This document shows positions 1 to 8,333 of a DNA stretch of 64,000 nucleotides, piece by piece. Under the pieces are notes generated by a model. The model saw only the letters and a list, made by a program, of their open reading frames with translations. It was not told the origin of the DNA and made no database searches. Every line of letters begins with the position of its first letter. Position 1 is the first letter of the stretch. The DNA is from Mesorhizobium sp. NZP2077 (GTDB taxonomy: Bacteria; Pseudomonadota; Alphaproteobacteria; Rhizobiales; Rhizobiaceae): the NCBI RefSeq assembly GCF_013170805.1, contig NZ_CP051293.1:3416001-3480000 (forward strand). Reading direction: 5' to 3'. Position numbers and translations under genes: made by a program.

Positions 1-487
1 CTACATGGTCGGCGGCGAGCCGACGAGCGTCTGTTGTCAGGAATGGGAGCCGCCCAATTCCTGGTACCGGCAGGGATCGTCAGCGAGCGCCATCTTCGAT
101 CTCGGCGGCGGCAAGACCTTCACCTATGCCGGCTCCTGGTGCGCCGACGGTTTTCGCACGAGCTGGGAAGGCAGCTGGCGCATTGTCGCCGAGCGCGGCA
201 GCCTCATCTGGGACGGCCATGACGGCCTAAAGGCGGAAGTGATGGCGTCGGGCCGCGATGGCCTGATCGACAAGACCCAGCCGATCGACGTGCCACCCCT
301 CGATCCGGTCGACCGCATCGGTGGCCATCTCGGCATCATCCGGGATTTCATGCACGCCATCGAGACCGGCACCAAGCCGGAGACGCACGGCGCCGACAAC
401 ATCAAGAGCCTGGCCATGGTTTTCGGCGCCATCGAGAGCGCCGAGACCGGACGCCGCGTGGCGATCACTGCACAGGAAGAAAAATGA
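1..487 (+). CDS. Gfo/Idh/MocA-family oxidoreductase, C-terminal part (gene starts upstream of window)
   Basis: About 160 residues of a longer protein whose start lies outside the window; the reading frame is open to the left edge. The visible part matches the C-terminal alpha/beta substrate domain of Gfo/Idh/MocA NAD(P)-dependent sugar dehydrogenases, with the typical ending in which a helix after 'IRDFMHAIETGTKPETHG' precedes a short strand. The family oxidises or isomerises sugars and inositols in the cytoplasm. Its stop overlaps the next start (ATGA), so it is translationally coupled to the isomerase-like gene and probably shares its substrate with the downstream ABC transporter. The exact substrate cannot be read from the sequence. 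Confidence 0.8.
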   Translation, partial: YMVGGEPTSVCCQEWEPPNSWYRQGSSASAIFDLGGGKTFTYAGSWCADGFRTSWEGSWRIVAERGSLIWDGHDGLKAEVMASGRDGLIDKTQPIDVPPLDPVDRIGGHLGIIRDFMHAIETGTKPETHGADNIKSLAMVFGAIESAETGRRVAITAQEEK

Positions 488-1392
488 TGCCAAACCCGCT
501 CCTCGACATCAGGATCGGCACCATGGTGCGGGCCAATCTCGACGACCCGGCCGCCTACATCAAACAGATCTTGCCGCTCGGCTTCGAGAGCATTCAGCCC
601 TTCTTCTGGCAGACGCTGGGTGGCAAGGATTTGCCACGGCTGGCCGGCCAGATCCGCGAGGCGATCGGTGATGCCGATGTCATCGTGTCTTCCCTAGGCG
701 TGTTCGGCAATCCGCTGGAAGGTGGCGAGGTCGATCGAGGTGTGCTTGCGGCTTGGGAAACGGTCATCGACAACGCGCATCTGTTCGGCACTTCGATGGT
801 CAGCGGCTTCACCGGGCGCCTGCGCGGCAAGAAGTTGCCCGACAGCCTGCCGCGCTTCCGCGAAGTGTGGGGTCCGCTGGCCAAACGCGCCGCCGACAAG
901 GGGGTGCGCATCGCCTTCGAAAATTGTGCCATGGACGGCAACTGGGCCACCGGCGACTGGAACATCGCCCACAATCCGGACGCCTGGGAGCTGATGTTCA
1001 ACGAATTGCCCGACGACAATCTGGGACTCGAATGGGAGCCCTGTCACCAGCTCGTCTATCTGATCGACCCGATGCCGCAGATCCGCAAATGGGCGCCGCG
1101 CATCTTCCATGTCCACGGCAAGGACGCCACGGTGCGCTGGGATGTCATCCGCGAACACGGCGTGTTCGGCCGGCTGCCCTTCGTGCAGATGCGCACGCCG
1201 GGCTTCGGCGACAGCGACTGGACGCGGGTGATCAGTGAATTGCGGCTCGCCGGCTACAAGGGTGCCATCGACATCGAGGGCTGGCACGACCCGGTCTATC
1301 GCGGCGATCTCGAAATCACAGGCCAGGCGCGGGCGCTGGACTACCTCAAGCAATGCCGGGGAGGTGCGAGCTACCTGCCAAACCCGACGTAA
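484..1392 (+). CDS. sugar phosphate isomerase/epimerase (xylose isomerase-like TIM barrel)
   Basis: 302 residues, the usual length of the AP-endonuclease-2/xylose-isomerase-like TIM-barrel family, which uses a divalent metal to isomerise or epimerise sugars or inositol derivatives. Metal-ligand-type motifs lie at the expected strand ends: FENCAMDG, LEWEPCHQ, FHVHGKD and DIEGWHDP (Glu, Glu/His, His and Glu). The start ATG overlaps the upstream oxidoreductase stop. A 114-base gap follows before the binding protein, which has its own strong ribosome binding site. Pairing with a Gfo/Idh/MocA dehydrogenase and a sugar ABC transporter suggests catabolism of a cyclitol or unusual sugar; this is inference. 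Confidence 0.85.
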   Translation: MMPNPLLDIRIGTMVRANLDDPAAYIKQILPLGFESIQPFFWQTLGGKDLPRLAGQIREAIGDADVIVSSLGVFGNPLEGGEVDRGVLAAWETVIDNAHLFGTSMVSGFTGRLRGKKLPDSLPRFREVWGPLAKRAADKGVRIAFENCAMDGNWATGDWNIAHNPDAWELMFNELPDDNLGLEWEPCHQLVYLIDPMPQIRKWAPRIFHVHGKDATVRWDVIREHGVFGRLPFVQMRTPGFGDSDWTRVISELRLAGYKGAIDIEGWHDPVYRGDLEITGQARALDYLKQCRGGASYLPNPT

Positions 1393-1506
1393 GAACAAAT
1401 TTGATGTGAGAATTGGGCGGCGGGAGGAGCCGGCCGATAAGTCGTACTGCCGTAGCAATCGTCAAAAGCCCCTCGGCTGACGAGGGAACAATGGGAGGAC
1501 AAGTGC

Positions 1507-2514
1507 ATGAGCATCGCGATCAGAACGACACTTCTGCGCACGACCGTCGTGGCCGCCGCCACGGCGCTGTGCGCCGCCATCTCGACCTTGCCGGCACAGG
1601 CGCTCGACGCGCAGTGGTGCAAGGATGTCCATATCAGGTTCTTCGTTGGCGGCGCCGAGGGCGACGCTTTCGGCACCATCGTCTACAATGGCGCCAAGCA
1701 GGCGGCGGCCGATCTCGGGCCGAAGGTCGACTACATCTTCTCCGGCTGGGACGTCGAAAAGATGGTGCAGCAATTGCGTGAGGCGGTCGCGGTCAAGCCC
1801 GGCGGCATCGCCATGATGGGCCATCCCGGCGACGACGCGATCATGCCGCTGGCCGAGCAGGCGCATAAGGACGGCATCAAGATGATGTACCAGAACGTGC
1901 CGGTGCCGAAGGTGACGGCAGCGTTCGGCGGCGGCTATGTCGGCGCGCAGCAGGAGCAGCAGGGCCGCGCGCTCGGCGCCGAGGCGTTCAAGCTGGCCGG
2001 GCTGAAATCCGGCGACAAGGCGATCATGATCGGCCCGTTCGATAATGAGAGCCGGGGCGCGCGCGAGCGCGGGACGGTCGCCGCATTGAAAGAGGCCGGC
2101 GTCGATGTCGTTCAAATCAATTCTGTACCCGAGTGGGCAGCCGATCCGAATCTGGCTATCCCGGTGATCACCGCAGCACTGCTCAACAATCCCAACGTCA
2201 AGGCGGTCGGTTATCCCGGCGGGCAGATGCTCGGCAACGTGCCGACCTACATGCAGGCCGCGGGCAGGAAGCCCGGCGACATCTTCAATTTCGGCTTCGA
2301 CACCAGCCCGCAGATCGTCGAGGGCTTCAAGGGCGGCTGGGTGCAGCTGACCGCCGACCAGCAGCCATTCCTGCAGGGCTATCTGCCGATCCTCAGCCTC
2401 TGCCAGCAAGTGGTGCTGGGGCTGGCGCCGATGAATGTCGACACGGGTGCGGGCTTCGTCACGCCGCAGAACTATGAGATCGTCTCAGAGCTCGCCAAGC
2501 AGGCGCTGCGCTGA
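1507..2514 (+). CDS. sugar ABC transporter substrate-binding protein
   Basis: 335 residues with an N-terminal signal peptide (basic MSIAIRTTLLRTT, hydrophobic core, cleavage near AQA-LDA). The mature part has the type I periplasmic binding fold of the ribose/xylose class (Peripla_BP_4). It captures a sugar in the periplasm and delivers it to the permease encoded two genes downstream. GGGAGGA sits seven bases before the ATG. A strong hairpin lies immediately after the gene, which may raise its expression relative to the ATPase and permease. The ligand cannot be named; the two sugar-modifying enzymes upstream suggest a cyclitol or a rare aldose. Confidence 0.92.
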   Translation: MSIAIRTTLLRTTVVAAATALCAAISTLPAQALDAQWCKDVHIRFFVGGAEGDAFGTIVYNGAKQAAADLGPKVDYIFSGWDVEKMVQQLREAVAVKPGGIAMMGHPGDDAIMPLAEQAHKDGIKMMYQNVPVPKVTAAFGGGYVGAQQEQQGRALGAEAFKLAGLKSGDKAIMIGPFDNESRGARERGTVAALKEAGVDVVQINSVPEWAADPNLAIPVITAALLNNPNVKAVGYPGGQMLGNVPTYMQAAGRKPGDIFNFGFDTSPQIVEGFKGGWVQLTADQQPFLQGYLPILSLCQQVVLGLAPMNVDTGAGFVTPQNYEIVSELAKQALR

Positions 2515-2524
2515 CCTCCCAAGG

Positions 2525-2552
2525 CTGCCGGCCGGGTTGACCCGGCCGGCAG
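2525..2552 (+). other. intercistronic hairpin after the binding-protein gene
   Basis: A perfect 12-bp GC-rich stem (CTGCCGGCCGGG, loop ttga, complementary arm) lies between the binding-protein stop and the ATPase start, with no T-run after it. Such structures behind binding-protein genes commonly protect the upstream mRNA from 3' exonucleases or partly terminate transcription. This role is inferred from position and structure. Confidence 0.6.
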
Positions 2553-2582
2553 GACCGCCGGTTAAGAAGGCGGCAAGCGACA

Positions 2583-3398
2583 ATGAAAAGCGAGGATCCG
2601 ATGGCCGAACGCATCATCGAACTGCGCGATATCAAAAAGTCCTATGGTCAGGTCTATGCGCTGGGCGGCGTCAATCTCAGCGTCGACCGCGGCGAGGTTG
2701 TCGGCCTGATCGGCGACAATGGCGCCGGCAAGTCGACGCTGATCAAGATCCTGTCCGGCGTCGTCAGGCCGACCAGCGGCGAGATCCTCGTGCGTGACAA
2801 GCCGGTGAGCGGCTGGAGCGCGGCGCGCTCGCGCGACGCCGGCATCGAGACGGTGTTCCAGGACCGCGCGTTGGCCGTGCAGCAGACCATCGTGCGCAAC
2901 ATCTTCATGGGCCGCGAGCTGACCGGCTTCATGGGCTGGCTGAAGGTCAACAAGGAGATCGAAGAGGCAAGCCGGCTGATGCGCGAGATCGGCTTCACCT
3001 CGAAAGTGTTCACGCCGCATTCGATCGTCGGCCAGCTCTCCGGCGGCGAACGCCAGGGCGTGGCGATTGCGCGCGCCATCTACAAGCAGGCCGAGCTGAT
3101 CATCCTCGACGAGCCGACGACGGCGCTATCGCTGACCGAGACCGCCAAGGTCTTCCATTTCGTGCGCCAGGTGCGGGCCGGCGGCCGCTCGATCCTGTTC
3201 ATCGGCCACAACATCCATCATGTCTTCGACATTGCAGACCGCTTTGTGGTGCTCGACCGCGGAAAGGTGGCGCTGACCGCCGACCGCAGCCAGGTCAAGT
3301 CGGCGGAAGAGCTGATCAATTTCATGGAAGACGTCGCGCATCCCGGCGGATTGCCTGGACTGCACGAGGCCGGCGAAACGGAGCAGCTAGCGCGATGA
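2583..3398 (+). CDS. sugar ABC transporter ATP-binding protein
   Basis: 271 residues with a single nucleotide-binding domain: Walker A GDNGAGKST, signature LSGGERQG, Walker B LIILDEPTTALS and a switch histidine in FIGHNIHHV. Single-domain ATPases of this kind (FrcA-like) dimerise, unlike the fused RbsA/MglA type found elsewhere in this window. A second in-frame ATG at 2601 with GAGGA five bases upstream gives MAERIIELRD and may be the real start. The stop overlaps the permease start by four bases. Confidence 0.92.
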   Translation: MKSEDPMAERIIELRDIKKSYGQVYALGGVNLSVDRGEVVGLIGDNGAGKSTLIKILSGVVRPTSGEILVRDKPVSGWSAARSRDAGIETVFQDRALAVQQTIVRNIFMGRELTGFMGWLKVNKEIEEASRLMREIGFTSKVFTPHSIVGQLSGGERQGVAIARAIYKQAELIILDEPTTALSLTETAKVFHFVRQVRAGGRSILFIGHNIHHVFDIADRFVVLDRGKVALTADRSQVKSAEELINFMEDVAHPGGLPGLHEAGETEQLAR

Positions 3399-4441
3399 GC
3401 AAGACCATGGAACCCGATCTCGAAACGCCTCTCGGCGCGCATGGCGGGTCGGCCCGCAAAGAGTGGCAACACCCATCCGATCACTGGCTGCGCGGCTTCG
3501 TTCTCGACAACCGCGCCTCGCTCGGCACGCTCGCCGTGTTCATCGTCATGATGGCGGTGTTCATGATCGCCAATCCGACCGTGTTCACCACCTGGTATCT
3601 CTACAGTTCCGTGCTGACGACGCTTCCCGTAGCGCTGTTCGTCGTCGTGCCGCTGGTCTTCGTCGTCACCTGCGGCGAGATCGACCTGTCTTTTCCAGCG
3701 ACGATGGGGTTTGCCTCCTGGGTCTTCGCCCTGGTGGTGCAGGCCGGCTACGATCCGTTCCTCGGCATTGCGGCGGCACTTGTCACCGGCATGCTGCTCG
3801 GCTTCCTCGTCGGATCGCTGGTCGTCTATGGCGGCCTGTCGTCGCTGATCGCCACGCTCGGCATGAACTTTTTGCTGCGCGGCCTGATCCAGATCATCAA
3901 CGAAGGCAAGTCGATGGCCCTGACAGGCCTCGCCGACACGCCAGCCTACAAGATCTTCTCCAGCCAGGTTTTTGGGATCCCGGTGCAGATCTTCTGGGCC
4001 ATCGCCTTCGTCGTGCTGTCGGCGATGCTCTACAACAGGCACCGCTTCGGCGCGCAGGTGAAGGTGGTCGGTGACAATCCCGACAGCGCCCAGCAGATGG
4101 GCATCGACGTCAAGCGCGTGCGGGTGAAAGTGTTCGTCTTCGTCGGCATCGGGGCCGCGATCGCCGGAACGTTTTCGGTGATGATCAACTTCACCTGGTG
4201 GCCGACGGCGGGCGACGGCTATCTCCTGCCGGTGCTGGCCTCGGTGTTCGTCGGCGGCACCCCGACCTGGGGCGGCATCGGCACGGTCGCCGGCGGCGCG
4301 ATCGGCGCCGTCACCGTGTCCTTCATCCAGACCGGCGTCGTCGCGGCGGGCCTGAGCGGCTTCTACGTGCAGTTCTTCAACGGCCTGATCATCATCCTGT
4401 CGCTGCTGGGGCATAAATGGAACCAGGCAAGGTATCGGTGA
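3395..4441 (+). CDS. sugar ABC transporter permease
   Basis: 348 residues with about 35 hydrophilic N-terminal residues and then eight to ten hydrophobic segments, typical of BPD_transp_2 (RbsC/FrcB) permeases. The family motif around VYGGLSSLIATLGM is followed by the conserved GxxxGGTPTWGGIGTVAGG stretch near residue 285. It forms the inner-membrane channel for the sugar caught by the upstream binding protein and is translationally coupled to the ATPase. It ends 27 bases from the end of the convergent helicase gene, with no evident terminator in the gap. Confidence 0.92.
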   Translation: MSKTMEPDLETPLGAHGGSARKEWQHPSDHWLRGFVLDNRASLGTLAVFIVMMAVFMIANPTVFTTWYLYSSVLTTLPVALFVVVPLVFVVTCGEIDLSFPATMGFASWVFALVVQAGYDPFLGIAAALVTGMLLGFLVGSLVVYGGLSSLIATLGMNFLLRGLIQIINEGKSMALTGLADTPAYKIFSSQVFGIPVQIFWAIAFVVLSAMLYNRHRFGAQVKVVGDNPDSAQQMGIDVKRVRVKVFVFVGIGAAIAGTFSVMINFTWWPTAGDGYLLPVLASVFVGGTPTWGGIGTVAGGAIGAVTVSFIQTGVVAAGLSGFYVQFFNGLIIILSLLGHKWNQARYR

Positions 4442-4468
4442 GGGGGTGAAGTGCGGGTCGAGCGCGGC

Positions 4469-7219
4469 TCACACCGCCGCGACAAACCCGTCCAGCACGC
4501 GCTTCTGGCCGGCCTTGTCGAAGTCGATGGTCAGCTTGTTGCCTTCGATGGCCGAGATGTTGCCGTTGCCGAATTTCTGGTGGAAGACGCGGTCGCCGAC
4601 GCTGAAGGCGGACGGCGTGTCGGAGACGGATTTGGCGACCAGTTCGCCGTCGATGGTGCGGCCCTTGACCGAGGTGCGGCCGGCGCCATAGCCGCTGTCG
4701 GTCTCGCCATAGCCGATGCGCTCGACCTGGTGGCCGGAGCGCGTGCCCCAGTTGCGGTCGGTCGCTTCGGTGCGGTTGGCCTGCGCGCGCTGCCAGCCCG
4801 GCGTCGAATAGGTGTTGGAGAAGGCGCCGGATCTTTCGCTGTTGGCACCGACATTGTCGAAGCGCGAGGCGCCGTACGGGTTCTGCCGTCCGCCGCCACG
4901 ACCGGACGCGAACGAGCCGCCGCCATATGAATTGCCGTAGCCGCCATAGGAATTGCCGCTTTCGGCGATCTCGACATGGGAGTCCGGCAGTTCCTCGAGA
5001 AAACGCGACGGGATGGTCGATTGCCACAGCCCATGGATGAGGCGGTTGGAGACGAACCAGATATGCAGGTTCTTCTTGGCCCGCGTCAGGCCGACATAGG
5101 CGAGCCGGCGCTCTTCCTCCAGCCCGGAGCGGCCGCCTTCGTCGAGCGCGCGCTGGTGCGGAAACAGGCCTTCCTCCCAGCCCGGGAGAAAAACCGTCTC
5201 GAATTCGAGGCCTTTGGCCGAATGCAGCGTCATGATCGATACGGCATCTTGCCCGGCATTCTGCTCGGCATCCATGACCAGCGCCACATGTTCGAGGAAG
5301 GAGCGCAGCGACTCGTACTCCTCCATCGAGCGGATCAGTTCCTTGAGGTTTTCCAGCCGCCCCGGCGCTTCGGCCGAGCGGTCGTTCTTCCACATGTCGG
5401 TGTAGCCACTCTCCTCGAGAATGGTCTCGGCGAGCTCGGTGTGCGGCTTGGTTTCCAGCGCCTTCTGCCAGCGTTCGAAATTGGCGGCCACTTCGCGCAG
5501 CGCAGCGCGCGGTTTCGGTTTCAACTCGTCGCTTTCGGCGAGGTTGGCGGCCGCCTCCAGCATCGGGATGCGCAGCGCGCGCGCCGTGTCGTGGATCTGG
5601 CGGATGGTGGCTTCGCCCAGTCCACGCTTGGGCACGTTGACGATGCGCTCGAAGGCGAGGTCGTCGCCGCTGTTGGCGACGACGCGGAAGAAGGCCAGCG
5701 CGTCGCGGATTTCCATGCGCTCGTAGAAGCGCGGGCCGCCGATGACGCGGTAGTTGAGGCCGAGCGTGATGAAGCGGTCCTCGAAGGCGCGCATCTGGAA
5801 GGACGCGCGGACAAGGATCGCCATATCGTTGAGGTTATGCTTCTCGCGCTGATAGGCCTCGATGGTCTCGCCGATGGCGCGGGCTTCCTCCTCCGAATCC
5901 CAGGAGGCGTGGACGTTGACCTTGCCGTCCTCCGGCTCGTTGCGGTCAGTGAACAGCGTCTTGCCGAAACGACCCTCATTGTGGGCGATGAGGTGGGAAG
6001 CGGCGCCAAGGATGTGGGCGGTGGAGCGGTAGTTGCGCTCCAGCCTTATGATGGTGGCGCCGGGAAAATCCTTGTCGAAGCGCAGGATGTTGTCGACCTC
6101 GGCACCGCGCCAGCCATAGATGGATTGGTCGTCGTCGCCGACGCAGCAGATATTAACTTTGTTATCGCTCACGGGCTGTTCCGCGCCTGCCGGCGCGGGC
6201 CCTCCGCGCGGGCCTCGCAACGGCTCGGACGCCCGGTCGGGCTTGCGGCCTTCGGCCGGAACTGCCGATTCATCCTTCGGAGTTGCCGGGCTATAATTAC
6301 CCGCCTCCGTTCTATCCGTAACTCCGGAAAAACTTGGAACGCGACCACCCGGAGAGCCACTTCGTGGTGGTTGCGGCCCGCCCGGCCGTTGCGCCAAAAG
6401 GCGTAGCCACATGTACTGGGCGGTGTTGGTGTCCTGGTATTCGTCGACGAGGATGTATTTGAAGCGCCTGTGGTAGTCCTTCAGCACATCCGGATTGGCA
6501 CGGAAGATGCGGATCGGGTGGCAGAGCAGGTCACCGAAATCGCAGGCGTTGAGTGTCTTCAACCGCTCCTGATAGGCCTTGTAGAGTTCGCGGCCCCTGC
6601 CGTTGGCGAAGGCGCGCGCGTCGCCCTCGGCGATATCCGCCGGACCTTGGCCCTTGTTCTTCCAGCCGTCGATCATCTGGGCGAACTGCTTGGCCGGCCA
6701 GCGCTTGTCGTCCAGGCCTTCGGCCTGGATCAACTGCTTGATCAACCTGACGACATCGTCGGTGTCGAGAATGGTGAAGTCGGAGCGCAGGCCGGCGAGT
6801 TCGGCATGGCGGCGCAAAAGCTTCACGCCGATCGAGTGGAAGGTGCCGAGCCAGGGCATGCCTTCGACATTGCCTTCACCGATCAGGATGCCGATGCGCT
6901 GCTTCATCTCGCGCGCCGCCTTGTTGGTGAAGGTGACGGCGAGGATCTGCGACGGGAAGGCCTTGCCGGTGGCAAGGATGTGGGCGATGCGGGTGGTCAA
7001 GACGCGGGTCTTGCCGGTGCCGGCGCCGGCCAGCACCAGAACCGGGCCTTCGGTGGTTTCCACCGCCAGCCGCTGCTCCGGGTTCAACCCCTTGAGATAG
7101 TCGGGCGCATTGTTCTGGCCGCTGCGGGCAGCCATGGCGCGCGCGGCAATGCCCGAGGGGGCCGTGGGCCGCGCATTGGGTTCATCGAAAAAGGGCATGT
7201 CTTCCGAAAAGCCGGACAT
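4469..7219 (-). CDS. uvrD: UvrD/PcrA-type ATP-dependent DNA helicase II with a 73-residue insertion
   Basis: 916-residue superfamily 1A helicase that unwinds DNA 3' to 5' in repair and replication restart. Visible motifs: Walker A AGAGTGKT (64-71), motif Ia TFTNKAAREM, Walker B VDEYQDT (258-264), motif III GDDDQSIYGWRGA (361-373), motif IV around LERNYRS, and motifs V/VI TLHSAKGLEFE and LAYVGLTRAKK. The C-terminal tail is rich in Gly, Ser and Tyr and ends in the UvrD-type small domain (VFHQKFGNG). Between motifs II and III, residues of about 279-351 are a Pro/Gly/Arg/Glu-rich low-complexity segment that the family normally lacks; it is encoded by a palindromic DNA insertion kept in frame. Helicase function is certain at family level; the effect of the insertion is unknown. 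Confidence 0.95.
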   Translation of the reverse strand: MSGFSEDMPFFDEPNARPTAPSGIAARAMAARSGQNNAPDYLKGLNPEQRLAVETTEGPVLVLAGAGTGKTRVLTTRIAHILATGKAFPSQILAVTFTNKAAREMKQRIGILIGEGNVEGMPWLGTFHSIGVKLLRRHAELAGLRSDFTILDTDDVVRLIKQLIQAEGLDDKRWPAKQFAQMIDGWKNKGQGPADIAEGDARAFANGRGRELYKAYQERLKTLNACDFGDLLCHPIRIFRANPDVLKDYHRRFKYILVDEYQDTNTAQYMWLRLLAQRPGGPQPPRSGSPGGRVPSFSGVTDRTEAGNYSPATPKDESAVPAEGRKPDRASEPLRGPRGGPAPAGAEQPVSDNKVNICCVGDDDQSIYGWRGAEVDNILRFDKDFPGATIIRLERNYRSTAHILGAASHLIAHNEGRFGKTLFTDRNEPEDGKVNVHASWDSEEEARAIGETIEAYQREKHNLNDMAILVRASFQMRAFEDRFITLGLNYRVIGGPRFYERMEIRDALAFFRVVANSGDDLAFERIVNVPKRGLGEATIRQIHDTARALRIPMLEAAANLAESDELKPKPRAALREVAANFERWQKALETKPHTELAETILEESGYTDMWKNDRSAEAPGRLENLKELIRSMEEYESLRSFLEHVALVMDAEQNAGQDAVSIMTLHSAKGLEFETVFLPGWEEGLFPHQRALDEGGRSGLEEERRLAYVGLTRAKKNLHIWFVSNRLIHGLWQSTIPSRFLEELPDSHVEIAESGNSYGGYGNSYGGGSFASGRGGGRQNPYGASRFDNVGANSERSGAFSNTYSTPGWQRAQANRTEATDRNWGTRSGHQVERIGYGETDSGYGAGRTSVKGRTIDGELVAKSVSDTPSAFSVGDRVFHQKFGNGNISAIEGNKLTIDFDKAGQKRVLDGFVAAV
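6167..6385 (-). repeat. in-frame palindromic insertion element inside the helicase gene
   Basis: About 219 bases (73 codons) placed between the Walker B motif and motif III of the helicase, where related proteins have only a short linker. The DNA carries several small inverted repeats (for example CGGCCttcGGCCG and CCACttcGTGG), and the translation is low in complexity and rich in P, G, R, E and S. This resembles protein-coding palindromic elements known from Rickettsia and repeats of rhizobial genomes. Boundaries are estimated from protein alignment by eye. No second copy was found in the window. Confidence 0.6.
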
Positions 7220-7300
7220 CTCCCCCGAATGTAGTGATTCGGTGGGGAAAGACCAGAACTGTCTACGTTTTGTTCCCGGTAAAGTGCCCGATACAGCGGT

Positions 7301-8137
7301 TCAGGCCTTACGGTAACCTAGGGCGACGAAGAACCGATGGCCGAACGAGCGCGCCTCGTCCGTCATCACTGCGCCGAGGGCGACCTGCATCTGGTCGTAA
7401 TAGCGGGCGCCGGCGGGTGAGGCCAGGAAGGCCTCATAAAGCTTCAGGTCGGCCATGGACATATCCCGGTAGACATAGGCTGAAGATTCCATGGCATCGT
7501 TGTCGATGTCACGGCGAAGCCCTTCGGTTTGCTTGCGCAGCAGGGCCATGACCTGGTCGTCGGGGAGGGGCTTTCCGGCCGCGCCCAGCATTTCGGTGAG
7601 CATCGCATAGCCCATATTCAAGGCGACGGCTTCGCCAGTGTCGACGGCGCTGATATCGTCCATCATCTTCCTGTACAATGCGAGCCGGGCCGGATCCCTG
7701 GATGGAAGCTCGCCGAGGATCTTGGCGCCATCGATCTTCTTGGCCTCCTTTGCTTCCGGTGCGGAAGCCTGGATCTCCAGCGCGGTGACCTGTTTGCCCA
7801 AGGGCGAAGCATAGAAAGCAGCGAGGTCGGACAGGTCCTTGGCGGACAGCTTGCCATCCATTCGCGCTTCGATAGAAGTCTCCATCTTGTTGGGGTCAAA
7901 GGCACCTGCCATGGCGGCGGCAAGGGCGTCCTGGACTTTTTGCACTGGCGTTCCCGGCGCTGATTTCACGGCGGCGGTGAAACCCGGGCCAATGCCCATC
8001 AGCATCTCGTGAAAGCCGTTCGCCTTGTTGATGTCGCTGATTGTCTGCGCCGGCGCGGCCACGGTCCCGGCGATAAGCGCGACGAGGCAGCAGAGCACAA
8101 GCGCCATGCGCGTCAGTGGCGGAAAGAATGACGGCAT
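7301..8137 (-). CDS. DUF2059 domain protein, exported
   Basis: 278 residues with an N-terminal signal sequence (hydrophobic MALVLCCLVALIAGTVAA, then APAQT). Two helical regions match the DUF2059 pattern: a first at about 60-110 containing LSDLAAFYASPLGKQ and a second near the C-terminus with LKLYEAFLASPAGARYY, an internal duplication typical of the family. Function is unknown; the family is periplasmic in proteobacteria. The gene diverges from the glucose dehydrogenase, with about 196 bases between the two starts. GGAG lies ten bases before the ATG. Confidence 0.7.
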   Translation of the reverse strand: MPSFFPPLTRMALVLCCLVALIAGTVAAPAQTISDINKANGFHEMLMGIGPGFTAAVKSAPGTPVQKVQDALAAAMAGAFDPNKMETSIEARMDGKLSAKDLSDLAAFYASPLGKQVTALEIQASAPEAKEAKKIDGAKILGELPSRDPARLALYRKMMDDISAVDTGEAVALNMGYAMLTEMLGAAGKPLPDDQVMALLRKQTEGLRRDIDNDAMESSAYVYRDMSMADLKLYEAFLASPAGARYYDQMQVALGAVMTDEARSFGHRFFVALGYRKA

Positions 8138-8333
8138 TTTTTGCTTGCTCCACGGGAGGGACGATCAACAGAGACTGCTGGAAAACCCGACCGTAGGCAA
8201 GATGAACTGCCACCTCAGCGTGTGCGCCAACTTGACAGGAGAGGCGGCTGAGAGAAAGCTGTGGCGAGGGCAGGAACGGTGCGCCGGGTTGCCCATGGCC
8301 GCGCGAGCGCGCAACAGTCGAAGGAGTATCATC

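Noticed and set aside
3218..4414. Long minus-strand frame (398 codons) over the permease gene
   Set aside because: Antisense shadow of the RbsC-type permease; its translation is His/Asp/Arg-rich and low in complexity, with no family likeness.
4976..6406. 476-codon plus-strand frame over the helicase
   Set aside because: Antisense shadow caused by GC-rich third positions; the minus frame has all helicase motifs.
8025..8333. Longer form of glucose dehydrogenase
   Set aside because: Overlaps the divergent DUF2059 gene and its translation is non-coding in character; AAGGAG stands before TTG 8334.
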